NCBI GenBank assembly: GCA_027922465.2
Contig: BQMF02000099.1
Coordinates: forward strand, 930,001-994,000
DNA from: Turritopsis dohrnii
Taxonomy: Eukaryota > Cnidaria > Hydrozoa > Anthoathecata > Oceaniidae
Reading direction: 5' to 3'
Length of the DNA: 64,000 nucleotides
In this document: piece by piece, positions 12,554 through 25,800 of the stretch
Numbering within the stretch: position 1 is the first letter of the stretch
Layout: every line of letters starts with the position of its first letter
Notes under the pieces: model-generated
The model's database searches: none
The model's input: the letters and a program-made list of their open reading frames with translations, nothing else
What the model was told of the DNA's origin: nothing
Made by a program: the position numbers and the translations under genes

Positions 12554-13924
12554 TAGAGTGACTGCTCCCCTTACCGCTAACTTTAATTATAATGCTGCAA
12601 AATTCGTCAATGCAAACGTAAAAACACAGTTAAATGGATTTAGCACCACAATTGGTCATTCTAGATACTAAATCAACAAGAACAAACAAGGAGAATAAGA
12701 TTGATAACAAATACTGTGATCGTAAACATCATCGGGGTGATGTTCCTCTTTCCGCTAACTTGTTCCTCTTTCCGCTAACTAATTTCACGTTCGTCAAAAG
12801 TGATGTAAATAACAAAATTTTATGGAATTTAGTGTTCATAATAACAGTTTAATCACTTTTCTCTCAATTTAAGTGCTTTCCTACTTTGCTTCTGCAGATA
12901 TAAGACAACCACAGGCTTAATAAAAATGCATGGCTTTACTGTTTACAAATCGAAGGCAGCCATATTTTTATGAGCGAAGTTTTTTTAGAAAACAATAGTG
13001 CCGTCTCGACAAGTCAACTTTTGATCGCAAAAATCTAGACACGTGATGGGAATTGCCCTATTGTGAGCCTAGAGTAATTATACAGTAAACACAGACATCG
13101 TTAATTTTGTTAAAAGCATGAACGGCGAATGTAATTATCAGCATGTATTGAATTATTTTTTACACTCGCAACATATGAAATCAATTGTTTCTACACTTGT
13201 GGTGGAGATTTTCAACATGCGGAGGATACACGCTAGAATGATCCTAAAGAATTCAACGCAGTTGCAATTGCTAAAAAGCGTTAACGCAATAAAAATTTTT
13301 TAATGACAGTTGGTCCTTTGGGTGAAAAGGTCTACGAAACAAGTTTCACGTTTTCTTGAACAATAAATCTATGGGTGATATTATCAACGTGGGATTTCAC
13401 GCTAATTGAATGTCTGCAAAAAAAATTTAACTGATTGAATAATCAAGCTGAAATCAGTGCTAACAAGAACAAATTTTGTTGCTATAGCGGTGAAAGGACA
13501 CGTGGTTACAGAATTACCTTGCTGTAAATTTTGGATGATTTGCTCGCGTATACGATATATACAAGAAAACTGTTTGTGTGGATAAAATCTCAGATGTTGG
13601 TAGCATTCAAGACAGCAGAGGAATAACAAGGAATCGATATGCTCCGTTATTTATGACACTGAATTTTGAAGCATTTATTTTCCGAGGAAGCCATTTTTAA
13701 TATTATTTTCACAATGATCGCGACCCGGTGTTAGATTTTACTCTATTAATCAGTAGGTATTTGGCAATTCACTTTGAAACTTTCCATAACGATGGCTGAA
13801 TGAATATACTTTTAGATAATAATTAGTTTGGTTTGATTTGTTGTCTTTAAATGAAGTAAATAAACCATCAAACTCAAAGTTAGCGGCAAGCGGCACATAG
13901 CGGTAAGGGGAGCAGGCACTCTAA
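12554..13924. mobile_element. Nested TIR element, TAGAGTGACTGCTCCCCTTA ends
   Basis: Inverted ends of about 35 bp that include CTCCCCTTACCGCTA. An internal GTTCCTCTTTCCGCTAACT is duplicated in tandem at about 12743-12780. Confidence 0.75.
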
Positions 13925-14240
13925 ATGTTTGACCGTAAAAGATCAGCAAATGTTAGTAAAACAAAAGATATTTACAACGTTCACACATGTGTTAATGCGA
14001 AACGAAATTAACATTGAAATTTCATTGTATCTCAAACAAAATTTTTGAGATCTATCATCATGGGGAAAGAGCACGCTTATTAAAATTCCTTCGGTAAGTC
14101 ATTAAATCTCTCATGAGATACGATGACTTTTCACGAAGTTCTTGCGAACATGTAACTTATAACAATATAAAACATTCGTTTTTTTCGTGTTCTTATAAAC
14201 ACGATATTATCGATAAAGGAATAAGGAAAAGAAAAACAGA

Positions 14241-15637
14241 ATATGTGACGTTCCAGAGGATTTTGATAACAAACGATATTAACGTTAATATCGTTATTAT
14301 CGTTAATATTGTTAATGGAACTACAGAGTAACGTTATTATCGTTAATATCGCTAATATCGTTAATATCGTTAATATGGTAAGAGCACAGATTACCGTTAC
14401 TATCGTCAAAAAGTTTTGTTCAAGACGTTTGTTTATACATTTCACATACGTGTGTCGTTTTATGAAGTTCTAAAATAACCGTGATTTAATTATTATTTCG
14501 CCAAATAGCAATCAATTCAAAACAAACTCGCTTGTTCATGACATGATAAACTCTGATTCATTCAATTATGACACGTGGACATATATTTTTCTAGAAATAA
14601 CAAAGCACTTTTTTTTTATTTGTTATTCCTGTACCTTCAGCACAAATTTAAAAAGCCACTTTAAAATACCGTGTCATTTGATTTGGTAATGTATTATTTT
14701 CAAATGTACATTTGCAGGTAGCACGCGTTTGTGTATTAAATTGAACTTAATTAGCTGGTTCTTATATTCATTTGGAGATTAAAGATACAGAAGTAAGTTC
14801 GAAAGCAGGCACGAGTAGAAACCGTCTGCTATAATTCTTTTTTCTGAATTGTTCGACGGGTTGCCATTCTATAAGCTCTTGGGAAAAAAACTTTACATTA
14901 TTTAAGACACGTTACATTAAAGTTTTTTTCGATAGCAAAACTTTTATTATTATTCTTTCGAAAGACATTTCACTTGCACTGGGTGAAGATGTACCCTTAA
15001 TTAAATTGATCGCAACGTTTTCAGTGATCATTATTGATTTTTGTCATTTCGTCGATAATGTTTTCAGGTTCAACATTGGGATGAAGGACGAATGTAGGAA
15101 GGGACGAATGAAAACATTTTAACGTCGGCTTGACGAGTTGCAAAAGTTCTCTTTTGAAATACTCACCTTCGTTTAAAAATAACATTACCTGTTTCCTTCA
15201 GTTTGTTATGAAGTTTATGTGAAAGGTTGTCTGAAAGTTGTGTTTACACGGGGCTCTAAAACTTTACTTGAGGGTAATTCTAAAATTGAATTTCTTACGC
15301 CGTAATCAAGCGAAAGAAAGATTAATATACACGAAATGGTTTCCTTGTCACAAATAAAATGATCACATGTTTAATATTAATGTTATTATCGTTAATATCA
15401 AAAATATAGTTTTTTTCTTACTATAATTTCGTAATTATAGTATATATAATATATATACCGATAATAGCGATAATAACGATATTAACGATATTAACGATAA
15501 TAGCGCTATTAACTATAATAACGCAACGATAATTATTAGCGATAATATCGCTAATTCTATTGTTTTATTAACGATATTATCGTTAATAATTATCGTTAAT
15601 ATCGTTTGTTATCAAATTCCCCTGGAACGTCACATAT
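14241..15637. mobile_element. Nested TIR element rich in GTTAATATCG repeats
   Basis: Ends read ATATGTGACGTTCCAG followed by a GATTTTGATAACAAACG-like segment, then long runs of degenerate GTTAATATCGTTATTATCG on the left and the inverse on the right. A fragment with the same GATTTTGATAACAAAC terminus is at about 16088-16104. Confidence 0.8.
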
Positions 15638-16289
15638 ATATAGCGGTGAAGAACAGAATTTCTTTCAGACATATTATAATTTTCTTTACATTCAGCCTCT
15701 ATACTTCACATATGTACCAAAAATGTCTAGGCTAAACTCTTGAATACGACGTAGAGCGATGACCAACGTGAGCGGTGAAAATTTTGATGTTTTTCGTCGT
15801 TAATTTCAGAAGAAATTGATTGTTTCGCTTGAAGACAATTCTGATGATATTTTACAATAAGTATCTAAATGAAAATCTTAAAAAATGTGAAAAACGCACT
15901 TTAATTTCAGAGTTTAAACAGTTTATTTTTACTGATTGAAGTCACCCCGCTGATTGAAGTCACCCCGCTTTACAGTACCCATTAAGACTGATGATACAAA
16001 TTTGTCTGCAAATAACTTTTTTAACACTGACTAAAATCTCATTAAATGTATTATATAAAACTTATATATCATGTGTGATGCTCCAGGAGATTTTGATAAC
16101 AAACCATAAACCTTGGATGGAGCATATATATATAGTAACTTACAGTTGAACTTTTTTCTTGTTGCTTATGTATTCGGCGAATTCTTTACTAATATAACTG
16201 AAAATTGTTAAGTTATATTCCTAAGATCCCAAAAATCTAGTACAGTATTATTATACTTTCCATGGCATCTAACAGTATCATGTGTGATA

Positions 16290-18618
16290 CAGGCCTCGAA
16301 ATCCGTTGAATTTTGCGCGAGTGTAATTGTACTCCCGTCGTAAATTCATTGCGAGTACACTGTGTAGGGAAATACTCGCGTAATCTTCTTTCACACAAGT
16401 ACAAACGTTGCAGCATGTACAATTCTTTTGTATTTAGGATGGAGAGACACTCCTTTGCGGCACATTTTTTCAGTGTTATGCAATAGAATTATGTCATGTC
16501 TACAACACTAAAAAAAGGAAGAAAAAAATATCTTAACTTTGTCATTCAGTCTTGGAAGTATATTTTTTAGTAGGTGCGTTAACAAAGAAGCCTGTAGGGC
16601 CTTCTGGGCGCGCTATAAACGCGCCAGCAAATTTTTTAAAAACAGCGCTCCTCAACCTGTTCTAGGCGCCTTGCGCACCTATTCTGCACACCATCACGTG
16701 CCATTTAAACAGTAAGAATGCTAGCATCGTTTTCGTTTATTCAAGGAGTACACGCGTGATAATGATGTTAAAATACTACCAATTTCGTCGTTAGTAAATT
16801 CGCGATAATTTAAAAATCTGTTTATATGAAGACGCTTGTATATCAAAACTTATATTATGAAAAGTTATTACAACAGTGATACGTTGTTTGTATTGATAGG
16901 AAGCTCATTAATTATTCATAAGGTTGTGTCTGTCGTTGGAAAAGAAAAAATTTTTCCAGATGTTTTATTGTAAAACATATCGTTGAAGATAAAAATACAA
17001 CATGATGAAGTAAACACCTGAACAACTTTGATTTATTTGTTCACTGCCCACATTAAAACGTTTGCAAGTTAGTTTGCTTTGATTTGCACAACGCAAAAAA
17101 ATTTCTTCAATAACTTTTGAAAAAATGAATGAACATTTTCAGACATCACGATAGTATTCCCAAAGGCTGTCGGCTTAGTCAACATTTTCTCTACACAGAC
17201 ATTTCCTGCGTTTTATGTTTTTACATAAAGAACTGGTGGCGTACTTTCGAAAGCCCAATTTACATATACAAAGAAACTTTTTCTTGTGAAGAAATTATGT
17301 GGATTGAGTTTTAAAATATCAAGCAAACTGGTAAAAACATGCTCAAAGTCAGCAAAAATTAACATTAGAATGTTTGAATGGACGTTGCTCTTACGTTATT
17401 TTGCTGACTTTGAACAGGTTTTTGCCTGCTGGGAAAAAACGTAGCAGATGTTCAGGCGCGCGAGAAGAAGCGCTCCAAAGTCTTCCTAGGAGCGTATGGA
17501 GGTGCGCGAGCGCGATAGCGCGCCTTACTCTTCCAGGACTGGTCATTCATTTACAATTCTGTTGTGCACACCTTCGCACTGTTTGAATAAAACCAATACA
17601 TTGTACACATGTGCGCGAACAATGGAAATTGAAGTATTCAAATAGTTTTTAAATGAATATTTTCCTTTCCTGAAACTGAAAGTATTATGACACATTTGTT
17701 CTAGAAAAGGAAGGTGACTCTCCACCGCTTTTTGATAACTTTTGTAAAGTAATCAGTAGCAAAGGCGATGGAGAGTCACCTTCGTGTATTGAATATTCAG
17801 AGAGAAAGTCTTTCATGTTTTTTTTCAGATCAGAAAGTGTTACAGTTCAACTTTCATCATCAGATGAATCTAAGTCAATAAAAAAAAGGGTTGTTGTTCG
17901 TTTTCGCTTGTCTCATTTTCACCATTGGCTCATCAACACTTTGTTAATGCGCCATTTACTCAATCCTTTATTGCTACTTCCATCTCTGTCGATGAATTTT
18001 TCTGCGACTTTCGCAATTAAGGATTCTCGTTTATCAGAGCGTATTGAAAATGAATGGTGAAATTGAAAATACGGATATAAAGTCTTCACTACTCTCTTGC
18101 GTGCTTGAATATTATGCTCAAGGGCTCCCCAGAAATATATTTTTAATGGAAGTAAAAAATTAATTGTTTTCTTTTTCATGTTGATGGAGAATCTGTTTCG
18201 AAAATGAAGGAAAGGAAATGACGCATTCATTCATTACAATTGATTTTAACGTTTTCGAACTCAGGTGTCTAGTGGCGACAATCTTTTGTCACGGTATATT
18301 CGCAAAAGAAGTTCAATCTTTTTTTCTTGTTAACATAATCACGCATTGTTATTGTGGGACTCACTCTCCAACACAGAGCTCTTATTAATCATTCTATTTA
18401 ATGGAAGATTTATATAAAACTACACAGATGGAGAGTTTCTCTAAGAACTTTTTCGTCTGAATTTATGTTTTCCATTCATAACACTTCTTCCCAGAGAAAG
18501 ATAGTCTGTTGAAAAAATATTTTTGTTACACATTACTCGCGAGTAAAAAAGTACTTGCGATAGTTACAGTTACGCGAGTACTAGCGCGAGCAATACTCGC
18601 GTCGGATTTCGAGGCCTG
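16290..18618. mobile_element. 2.3-kb TIR element, CAGGCCTCGAAATCCG ends
   Basis: The ends are exact 16-bp inverses, extended by CGCGAGTA-type motifs, and are flanked by TGATA on both sides. The interior carries further inverted repeats: CTCAAAGTCAGCAAAA near 17341 against its inverse near 17400, and AAGGTGACTCTCCA at about 17710 against its inverse ending near 17784. No transposase recognised. Confidence 0.75.
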
Positions 18619-19063
18619 TGATACTGTTAGTTTTTTATCAGAGAAGTTTTTAAACGTCTTTCATCACTTGATTCCCAAACCGTTATTTGACCAGATAATA
18701 TTTGACCAAAATCCAATACATATTATATACTGGTATAACTCAAAAGGTTCAGTCTTGTGACATTTTTTAAAATTCTTAAAAACAACCTATAATATATTAT
18801 TATGATAGTAGATTTCCACTTTTACAACAATCTGCTTTCAAATTTTTCACACTTACTGTATTTTAATTAGTCTAACTTAAGGTACAGTCAAAAAGGATTT
18901 GGTTGTGGAATATGTGTTTTCTAATGCATGGTGATCATTATTCAAAGATCATGTCTTGATTCTTTCAGATCTGAGAACTTCTTAGTTCAGTATAAATTAT
19001 GTTCCATTCTTTTTAGAGTAATTTGTGATAATGTAGGAGAATTAGAACAGTGCAAATTGAAAA
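18619..19063. promoter_or_regulatory. MDN1 upstream region and 5' UTR
   Basis: 445 bp between a TIR element and the MDN1 start codon, so the promoter should lie here or in the adjacent element. No specific motif can be assigned. An in-frame TGA at 19058-19060 directly precedes the chosen ATG. Confidence 0.4.
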
Positions 19064-22000
19064 ATGCAATCACTGCAACACAGAGTAAACTTTAGGTTAC
19101 ATGTACATGATGATTTTCGTAACTTTGTCCAGCAAGTAAGTCATTTTGACTGCAGTAAAAATGAAGTTCTTTCCAAATTGGATTACTTGAAGCGGATCAA
19201 CCAAAAGAAGGTAACTTTATCCTAGTTATTTTGAAAAATATTTCTCTACATTTTTATATTAACCTCATCCTGACCATTTCAGGTATGGTCACCTTCAGAT
19301 AAAGATGAGGTATTGCAGAATTTATCCGTCATTCTTTTTGTTCCAGAAACAACTTCCTTGATTTTGAAATTTTTTCCAAGTTTGATACCCGAACTCTTCG
19401 TACGTGGCAAGAACACAGTTGTACATTGTCATGAGGACAGTTTTAATGAAAACTCATTGCTGGAATTGCTAAGTATTTCCTTGAAACTCCATACCATTTC
19501 CGTGTTGAGAAAACATATAGAGGAAATATTACACTGGTTTTCACAGCACAAACATATCACTGATAAAAAATGTACTAAATTGTATTTGGATTTAATCTTT
19601 GCGATGATATCCACCTGGAATTGTTCTGTAGAGTATATCTGCAATGTAGAAGTGATAACGCAGTTGTTAAAGAATGATGATTGTGAGACAAAGTGGAGAG
19701 CTTACAAGATATTTGGAGTCATGATAAATGTTTTAGATATGGACTCATATTTAAAGCAACATTTCACAGAAGTTGAGTTCTATCAGATGAGTCTTCAATC
19801 AAGGAGCCTGGAATCTAATCATGATTGTGAAGATGTTAACAGGTCCGAGTGTTCACAATCAGTTTCGGTATTTGGAGATATTCAACATTATTTTGAAGCA
19901 GCTGACTTCCATGGCAACTTTGTTCCAATTAGGAATTTGATGTTTGAGTATAAAGGAGAGACAGAGTTTACAATTCCTTCCAAAACCTCTGTTGTGCTGA
20001 CACCATCATTTCTTGATAATTTCAAGTCATTGTTATTAGCTGTTAAAGTTAATGCACCTGTTCTGGTCGTTGGTGGAATTGGTTGTGGCAAAACAACTTT
20101 GATTGAATACTTGGCGGCATGTGTGGGTCGTGTTGCGTCACCATCGTTGTTGAAATTGCAACTCGGTGATCAAACAGATTGCAAATCATTACTTGGGACG
20201 TATGTTTGCTCTAACCAACCAGGTGAATTTAGTTGGCAACCAGGGACTTTGACACAGGCTGTTCAGCAAGGAAGTTGGGTGTTGTTAGAGGATATTGATA
20301 CTGCACCAAGTGATGTTCTATCAACTTTAACTTCGCTCATCAAATCGAAATCCCTAAACATTCCTGGACGAAATGAAATTATTAAGCCAATGCCTGGATT
20401 TCAGATATTTGCAACAACCAGGTAGAAGAATTGTTTTGTTTTGTTTTTGTTTATCTTGTTGTTTCTTGGTAATAAGAATTAAATTTTTCTCTGTCCAATT
20501 TTAGGCACGGAAAACATGGCTCGTCAATTCATTTACTTTCAAAGTATTGTTATCGAATTCAGATGAATGGACCGAGCAAAGAAGAGCTTATTGAAGTATA
20601 ATTTTAATGATCGTAATTATCTGCACTCATCTACTTTCTGTTCTGTACATCTTTGTTTTTGTTTTTTAGATTGTTAAAACGATATTCCCAGATCTTCTAT
20701 CATTCGCAGCTCGAATTGTGGATATCTATTGCATGGCATCATCTGATGAGACTCTGCAATCTGATAAAGATGTTCAGAATCATAATTTACCATTGGGTTC
20801 CAGAAATAGTACACCTCGAGACCTTTTAAAATGGTGTATGCGTATTTCAAAGTCACTGTTGGGATCAGGAGACAATTCATCACAAGAACACATTTTTCTA
20901 AATGCTCTACATTGTTTTTGTTCTTCAATAGATGTTGTTAAAAATCGAACAACTATTGCATATTCGATTGGAGCTAAGCTTGGGTTAACCAAAGAGAAAG
21001 TTGAATACTATCTGACTAAGTATAAGCCATTTGTCACTCACAATGAATTTATGTTTCAAATTGGTAATATAAAGTTACCAAAAAAACAGAACAAAAGGAT
21101 TGCTGTTAATATTTCCAAACAAAAGTTCTCATTTACGCGACATTCATTATGTTTGATTGAAGATGTTGCTGAGGGTGTTGCAAATAACGAACCAATTTTA
21201 CTAGTTGGTGAAACTGGTTGTGGAAAAACTTCATGCATTCAGTTCCTTGGAGAACAATGTGGCCGAAGTGTCAATGTGATAAATATGAGCCAACAAAGTG
21301 ACATATCAGATCTGTTAGGTGGGTTTAAGCCTATGGATTTAAGACAGTTGGCAAGACCCGTGAAAGAGCAATTTGAAAATGTTTTTACTGAAACTTATTC
21401 TAAGAAAGAAAACAAAAAGTTTTTGGGTCACGTTAATCGATGCTATGGTGAAAGAAAATGGTCTATATTGGTGAAATTAATTGTTCATTGTTGCAAGAAG
21501 GCTCTTTCAAGGTCAAAGAAAGATGATGAAAGTGGTGAGCTTACTGGAAATGAACGTTTTAATTACCTCCTCCTGTATTTTTTCCTCCTGTGTGATATCT
21601 AACAATGCTCTCTTATATTTGTTTCAGATGAAACGTTCATGTTATTGAAGGATAAGTGGCATTTGATGTTATCTGAGATCAGTCTGCTTGAAAAGAAGAT
21701 TGGTGTTCAAGATGGTCTCATTTTTCATTTCATTGAGGGCACACTTATAAAAGCAATTAAAGATGGCGAATGGATACTTCTTGATGAAATAAATCTGGCT
21801 ACTACGGAAACCCTGGAATGCTTAAGTGGTTTGTTGGATAGCCAATCTGGTTCGATGGTGCTTACCGAAAGAGGGTATCATTCTATAACTCTTCAATATG
21901 TTTAAACTTAGCTGTTTATTATCGTTTTGTTCAATCTCATTCTTTTGTTTTTTTAAGTGACATTGAACCAATCAAACGCCACAAAAACTTCCGTTTATTT

Positions 22001-22833
22001 GCTTGTATGAATCCTGCAACTGATGTTGGGAAGAAAGATTTACCATACGGCATTAGAAATCGGTATGGTTATCTGTCATGTTTCGGAAACCGTAACTTGT
22101 GCTTTAGCATTATAATGTAACTGTACATGTAAGCCAAGTAATGTGCACTTACAGGAATTCAAATATTTGATTGCAGATTCAAAGTTTGTGAAGAACCTTG
22201 ATGAGAATAAGTTTTAAAACTAAACATCGTAGTTGTATTAAGAATGGTCATGAAATGGTCACAACATTTTGAAATCTGTTTTTATATCTTGTGGTGTGAA
22301 AATTGATTTTATTTTTAGATTCACTGAAATTTATGTTGATGAAATCACTGATGATGCAGATTTGAAAACTTTAGTTGCATACTATCTGAAGAATGTTTCT
22401 ATCTCTCCTGTAGTTATTGATGGGATTGTGAAGTAAATTATGTTATTTTTAGGGGTAATATAGGTATTGAATTTGGGCAGCTGCTGCCACAAGCAAATGG
22501 GAAAAAAAAGCACATTTCAGGGCTTTTTGGTTCTTTTGCCTAACAATTTGAATATGTCTAAAAAACTATTTTCTTTCTGGAAGGATGTGTTCTTAGATTC
22601 AACCTTTTTATCTCTTTTCCTTGATTTGTTTTTAATTTGGACGTCATCAATCATTACTAAAAAATCTGATCAGTATGTTAGCCCCTGTCTTTCCTAAATT
22701 TCATAAACTTTCATAAAGTGATGTACATGTTCTACCTGTTTTTCACTCTAAAACATTTTAGTTTCTATCAAGTGGTCAGACAACATGCAACTGATAAACT
22801 AATGGACAGCTCGGGGCACAGACCACATTTCAG
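19064..22833 (+). other. MDN1: MDN1 part 1: N-terminal domain, AAA1, AAA2
   Basis: Exons 19064..19210, 19283..20421, 20505..20595, 20670..21534, 21628..21874, 21958..22062, 22319..22432, 22762..22833. AAA1 has P-loop GGIGCGKTT and Walker B WVLLEDID. AAA2 has GETGCGKTS, WILLDEIN and the conserved ACMNPATDVGK segment. The long exon 2 carries the N-terminal domain together with AAA1. Confidence 0.95.
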
Positions 22834-25800
22834 GTAGTTTTTTGGAAAATTCATTGTTACCACCAATGTTTTTTTACATGAAAATGAAGTAGTAAAATGT
22901 TTATTCTGTGTTTTTTTGTTTTTTTCAGCTTGCGAACACTTTGTAGAGGTCTAGAATATGCAGTCAATCAGTCAAACTTTTCTCCTCTAAGAGCAATCTA
23001 TGAGGTAAGTGACAATGCTCACACATGTAACAATGGATGATCATTACAGGTTTTCATGTTTACGTGAAATTATTTAAAGGGCTTGAGTATGAGTTTCCTC
23101 ACTCAACTTGATCGATCATCACATCCTGTTGTTGAAACACTTATCAAGAATTATGTTTTCAAAAGTTTGAAGAACATCTCCAGTTTGCTATCGCAACCAC
23201 TACAGAAGCCGTCACAAGGACTTCACACCAACGTTGAAGGATATTGGATAGCTGTAGGTAAAGAGAAACCATTTCGAAACAAAAGTTACGTCTTAACAAG
23301 TAGTGTGAAACAAAATTTGAGAGATCTTGCCCGAGTTGCAGCTGGAAGGTAATTTCAGTTGACACTATTAAATTGCATGAAAGTTTTTTGTTTCTGATCA
23401 TTTAAATGAATGTCAACATAATTGTCTAGAAAATATCCTGTCTTGATACAAGGTGAGACATCTGTTGGTAAAACAAGTTTGATAACTTACATGTCTGGTC
23501 TTACTGGTAATCACTGCGTTCGTATCAACAACCACGAGCATACAGATATCCAAGAGTACATTGGTTGCTATGGTGCAGATGATAACGGGAATCTTGTATT
23601 CAAAGAAGGTGAATGGATAATATTACATGTTGTTAGATATATTTCAAAAATCTTTCAACTGATACTTTTATTTTATCTTTTCGATAGTTATGAAAACATT
23701 GCATTAACTGGCATGGGCTAAGACACAATAAGAACAAGTATTTGGCCGAACTGGGGAATATCTAGGTGGTGCATAAGTAAAATATAATAGTAAGTCAACA
23801 AGGAGTGATTGTCAACAAGGACAGACATCAACCAGGACGTATACGATAAGTCAACTAGGACAGGATTATGTTAATAGTACTGCTGTCAACAAGGACAGAT
23901 AACGAATGACTAATATACTGCTGTCAACAAGGACAGACAAACTTGTGACTTAAATGATATAGCTGTCAACAAGGACAGACTAACTTAGACCAAAATATAT
24001 TGCTGTCAAAAAGGACAGACAAGCTTACGACTATAACTGTCAACAAGGACAGTATATATCACTACACAAACTGGTAGCTGTCAACAAGGACAGACTATAA
24101 CACACAAATATATATCCTACAATCGTCAACCAGGACGACCGGGCGTTGTCAACAAGGACAGACGCCCTAACACAACTACTTAAGGCTTAGCAAATGCACC
24201 CCCAGACATCCATTCTCTTCTAGAAACAAAAGATATATATAACTGTCTCAGCGCATAAATAAAACTATATCCACATTATAAACACCTGATACTCAAAATA
24301 TAAATACAACCAAAATATACCATCCAGTGTCGTATCCAGAGATTATTTGGGGACACCGCTTTGCTCATTTCAAAATTTGCTTGTTTCAGCGTCACCCGAA
24401 GGCCCCATGGTGAGGCCTGAGGGGCGGAAAATTTTTTATTTTTATGTGGTCTACATTGCTGGAAAATGCACTTCCATTCAGTATCATAATTATTACAGAA
24501 GACAGTAGGTTAACGTGCTCAATTGGCCCGTACATGGCATCCAAGACGTGGAATAATTAATCGTAATGTGAACGTACATGCTTATGTATACTCTCAAAGG
24601 TATTGAAGGAAAGTGAAGTAAGGGGGACGATTTAACCTGTGAACCCCAAACACAGGAGACTGAGTGCCTTTCTCTTTATACTTCATAATTTCACAAATGA
24701 ATTTCGAATGACCTGTATAAAATCTAATTCGTTCTACTTGTGGTTTCAATTATGTAAAATTGTGTATTATTTTTTCGAATACGAAATGGCGTTGATGCAT
24801 CAGCTTTTCCCGAAAAGCTTAATTTCACAGGTTCGTGGGTAACAAAAAAACTCCGAAAATAAAGACAACTTGCAGTGATAAAAGATCAGAGTTCAATGCG
24901 CGTATTGATACTCGCACTATACGCATCGATCAATGCCTCGTAATCCTCATCAGTCAATTTTTCAGGGCCAACTAAAACGATCGCATTAATCGCGTGCACG
25001 AAAGATGAGTTGTGTATAAAGAAGCATTGATTTGAAAAACATGTGCAACGAAAAGAAATACACAATGCAAGTTTTGTTTCTTTCAATAAATATATCACGC
25101 GCAACAAAAAGCAATGCAATGTTTTCTTTTCTTTTTCGATAATATCACCTGCCTGCATGCAAAAACATTCGTCGTGACGCCATCGTTTAATAAGCAACAT
25201 AGACGAATGAAAAATTAATTGTCACAGAGTGCACAAAATAGGTTGTAAATAAACTAATAAAGTTTTATTAGTTTGTTTAATGTTAGAAGGAATCTTTGTG
25301 AGTGCAGTTTTTTTTGTTTTTTTTTAAATTGTTATTTTTTATTTTGAAAAGTCAGAGTTTGGGCGCCTGAGTTTGGGCGCCGATACCGCACTCGCGGTAT
25401 CAAATTCCCACTGGATACGTCAGTGCCATCATAAAAATAAACCTAAAAGCCTAAAGTACAATCAACCCACCACAAAGGGCGGGAAGGGCGGGTGAAAATA
25501 TATGACTGCCCTCGTGGTCGCTAATAAAAAACTGAGGCCATTTGCCTCATGCCATGTGTATAAAAAAACCTAACGACATAAGCGCGCATGCTCCTATCGG
25601 CCAGCGTCGACTTTGGTCTAAAACAAAATGGCAGACCGAGCAGCAAAGGCAGCGCTCAGCGAATTTGCCCGCCAGTTAACAAGGGTTAAGTAAACTTAAC
25701 CACCAACAATTTCGTTATAAATGGATTTAAGAACCTTCAAAGTGACAACAGCAAAGTTTTCTGGGTTTTGCAATTGAACCTGTCCCTCTCCCTAGCTTTT

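Larger units (their letters stand above)
12261..15978. mobile_element. 3.7-kb TIR composite with two further elements nested inside
   Basis: Ends GTACCGTAAAAGCAGGGTGG and, in inverse, a near-identical right end. The subterminal motif GGGGTGACTTCGATCAG/GGGGTGACTTCAATCAG recurs near both ends. It contains the elements at 12554-13924 and 14241-15637. No transposase recognised. Confidence 0.7.

Noticed and set aside
14113..14445. Low-complexity open frames rich in Ile/Asn/Val
   Set aside because: They are translations of the GTTAATATCG repeat run on both strands.
23793..24168. CRISPR array
   Set aside because: Eukaryotic intronic context, hairpin units much shorter than CRISPR repeats, irregular spacers and no cas genes.
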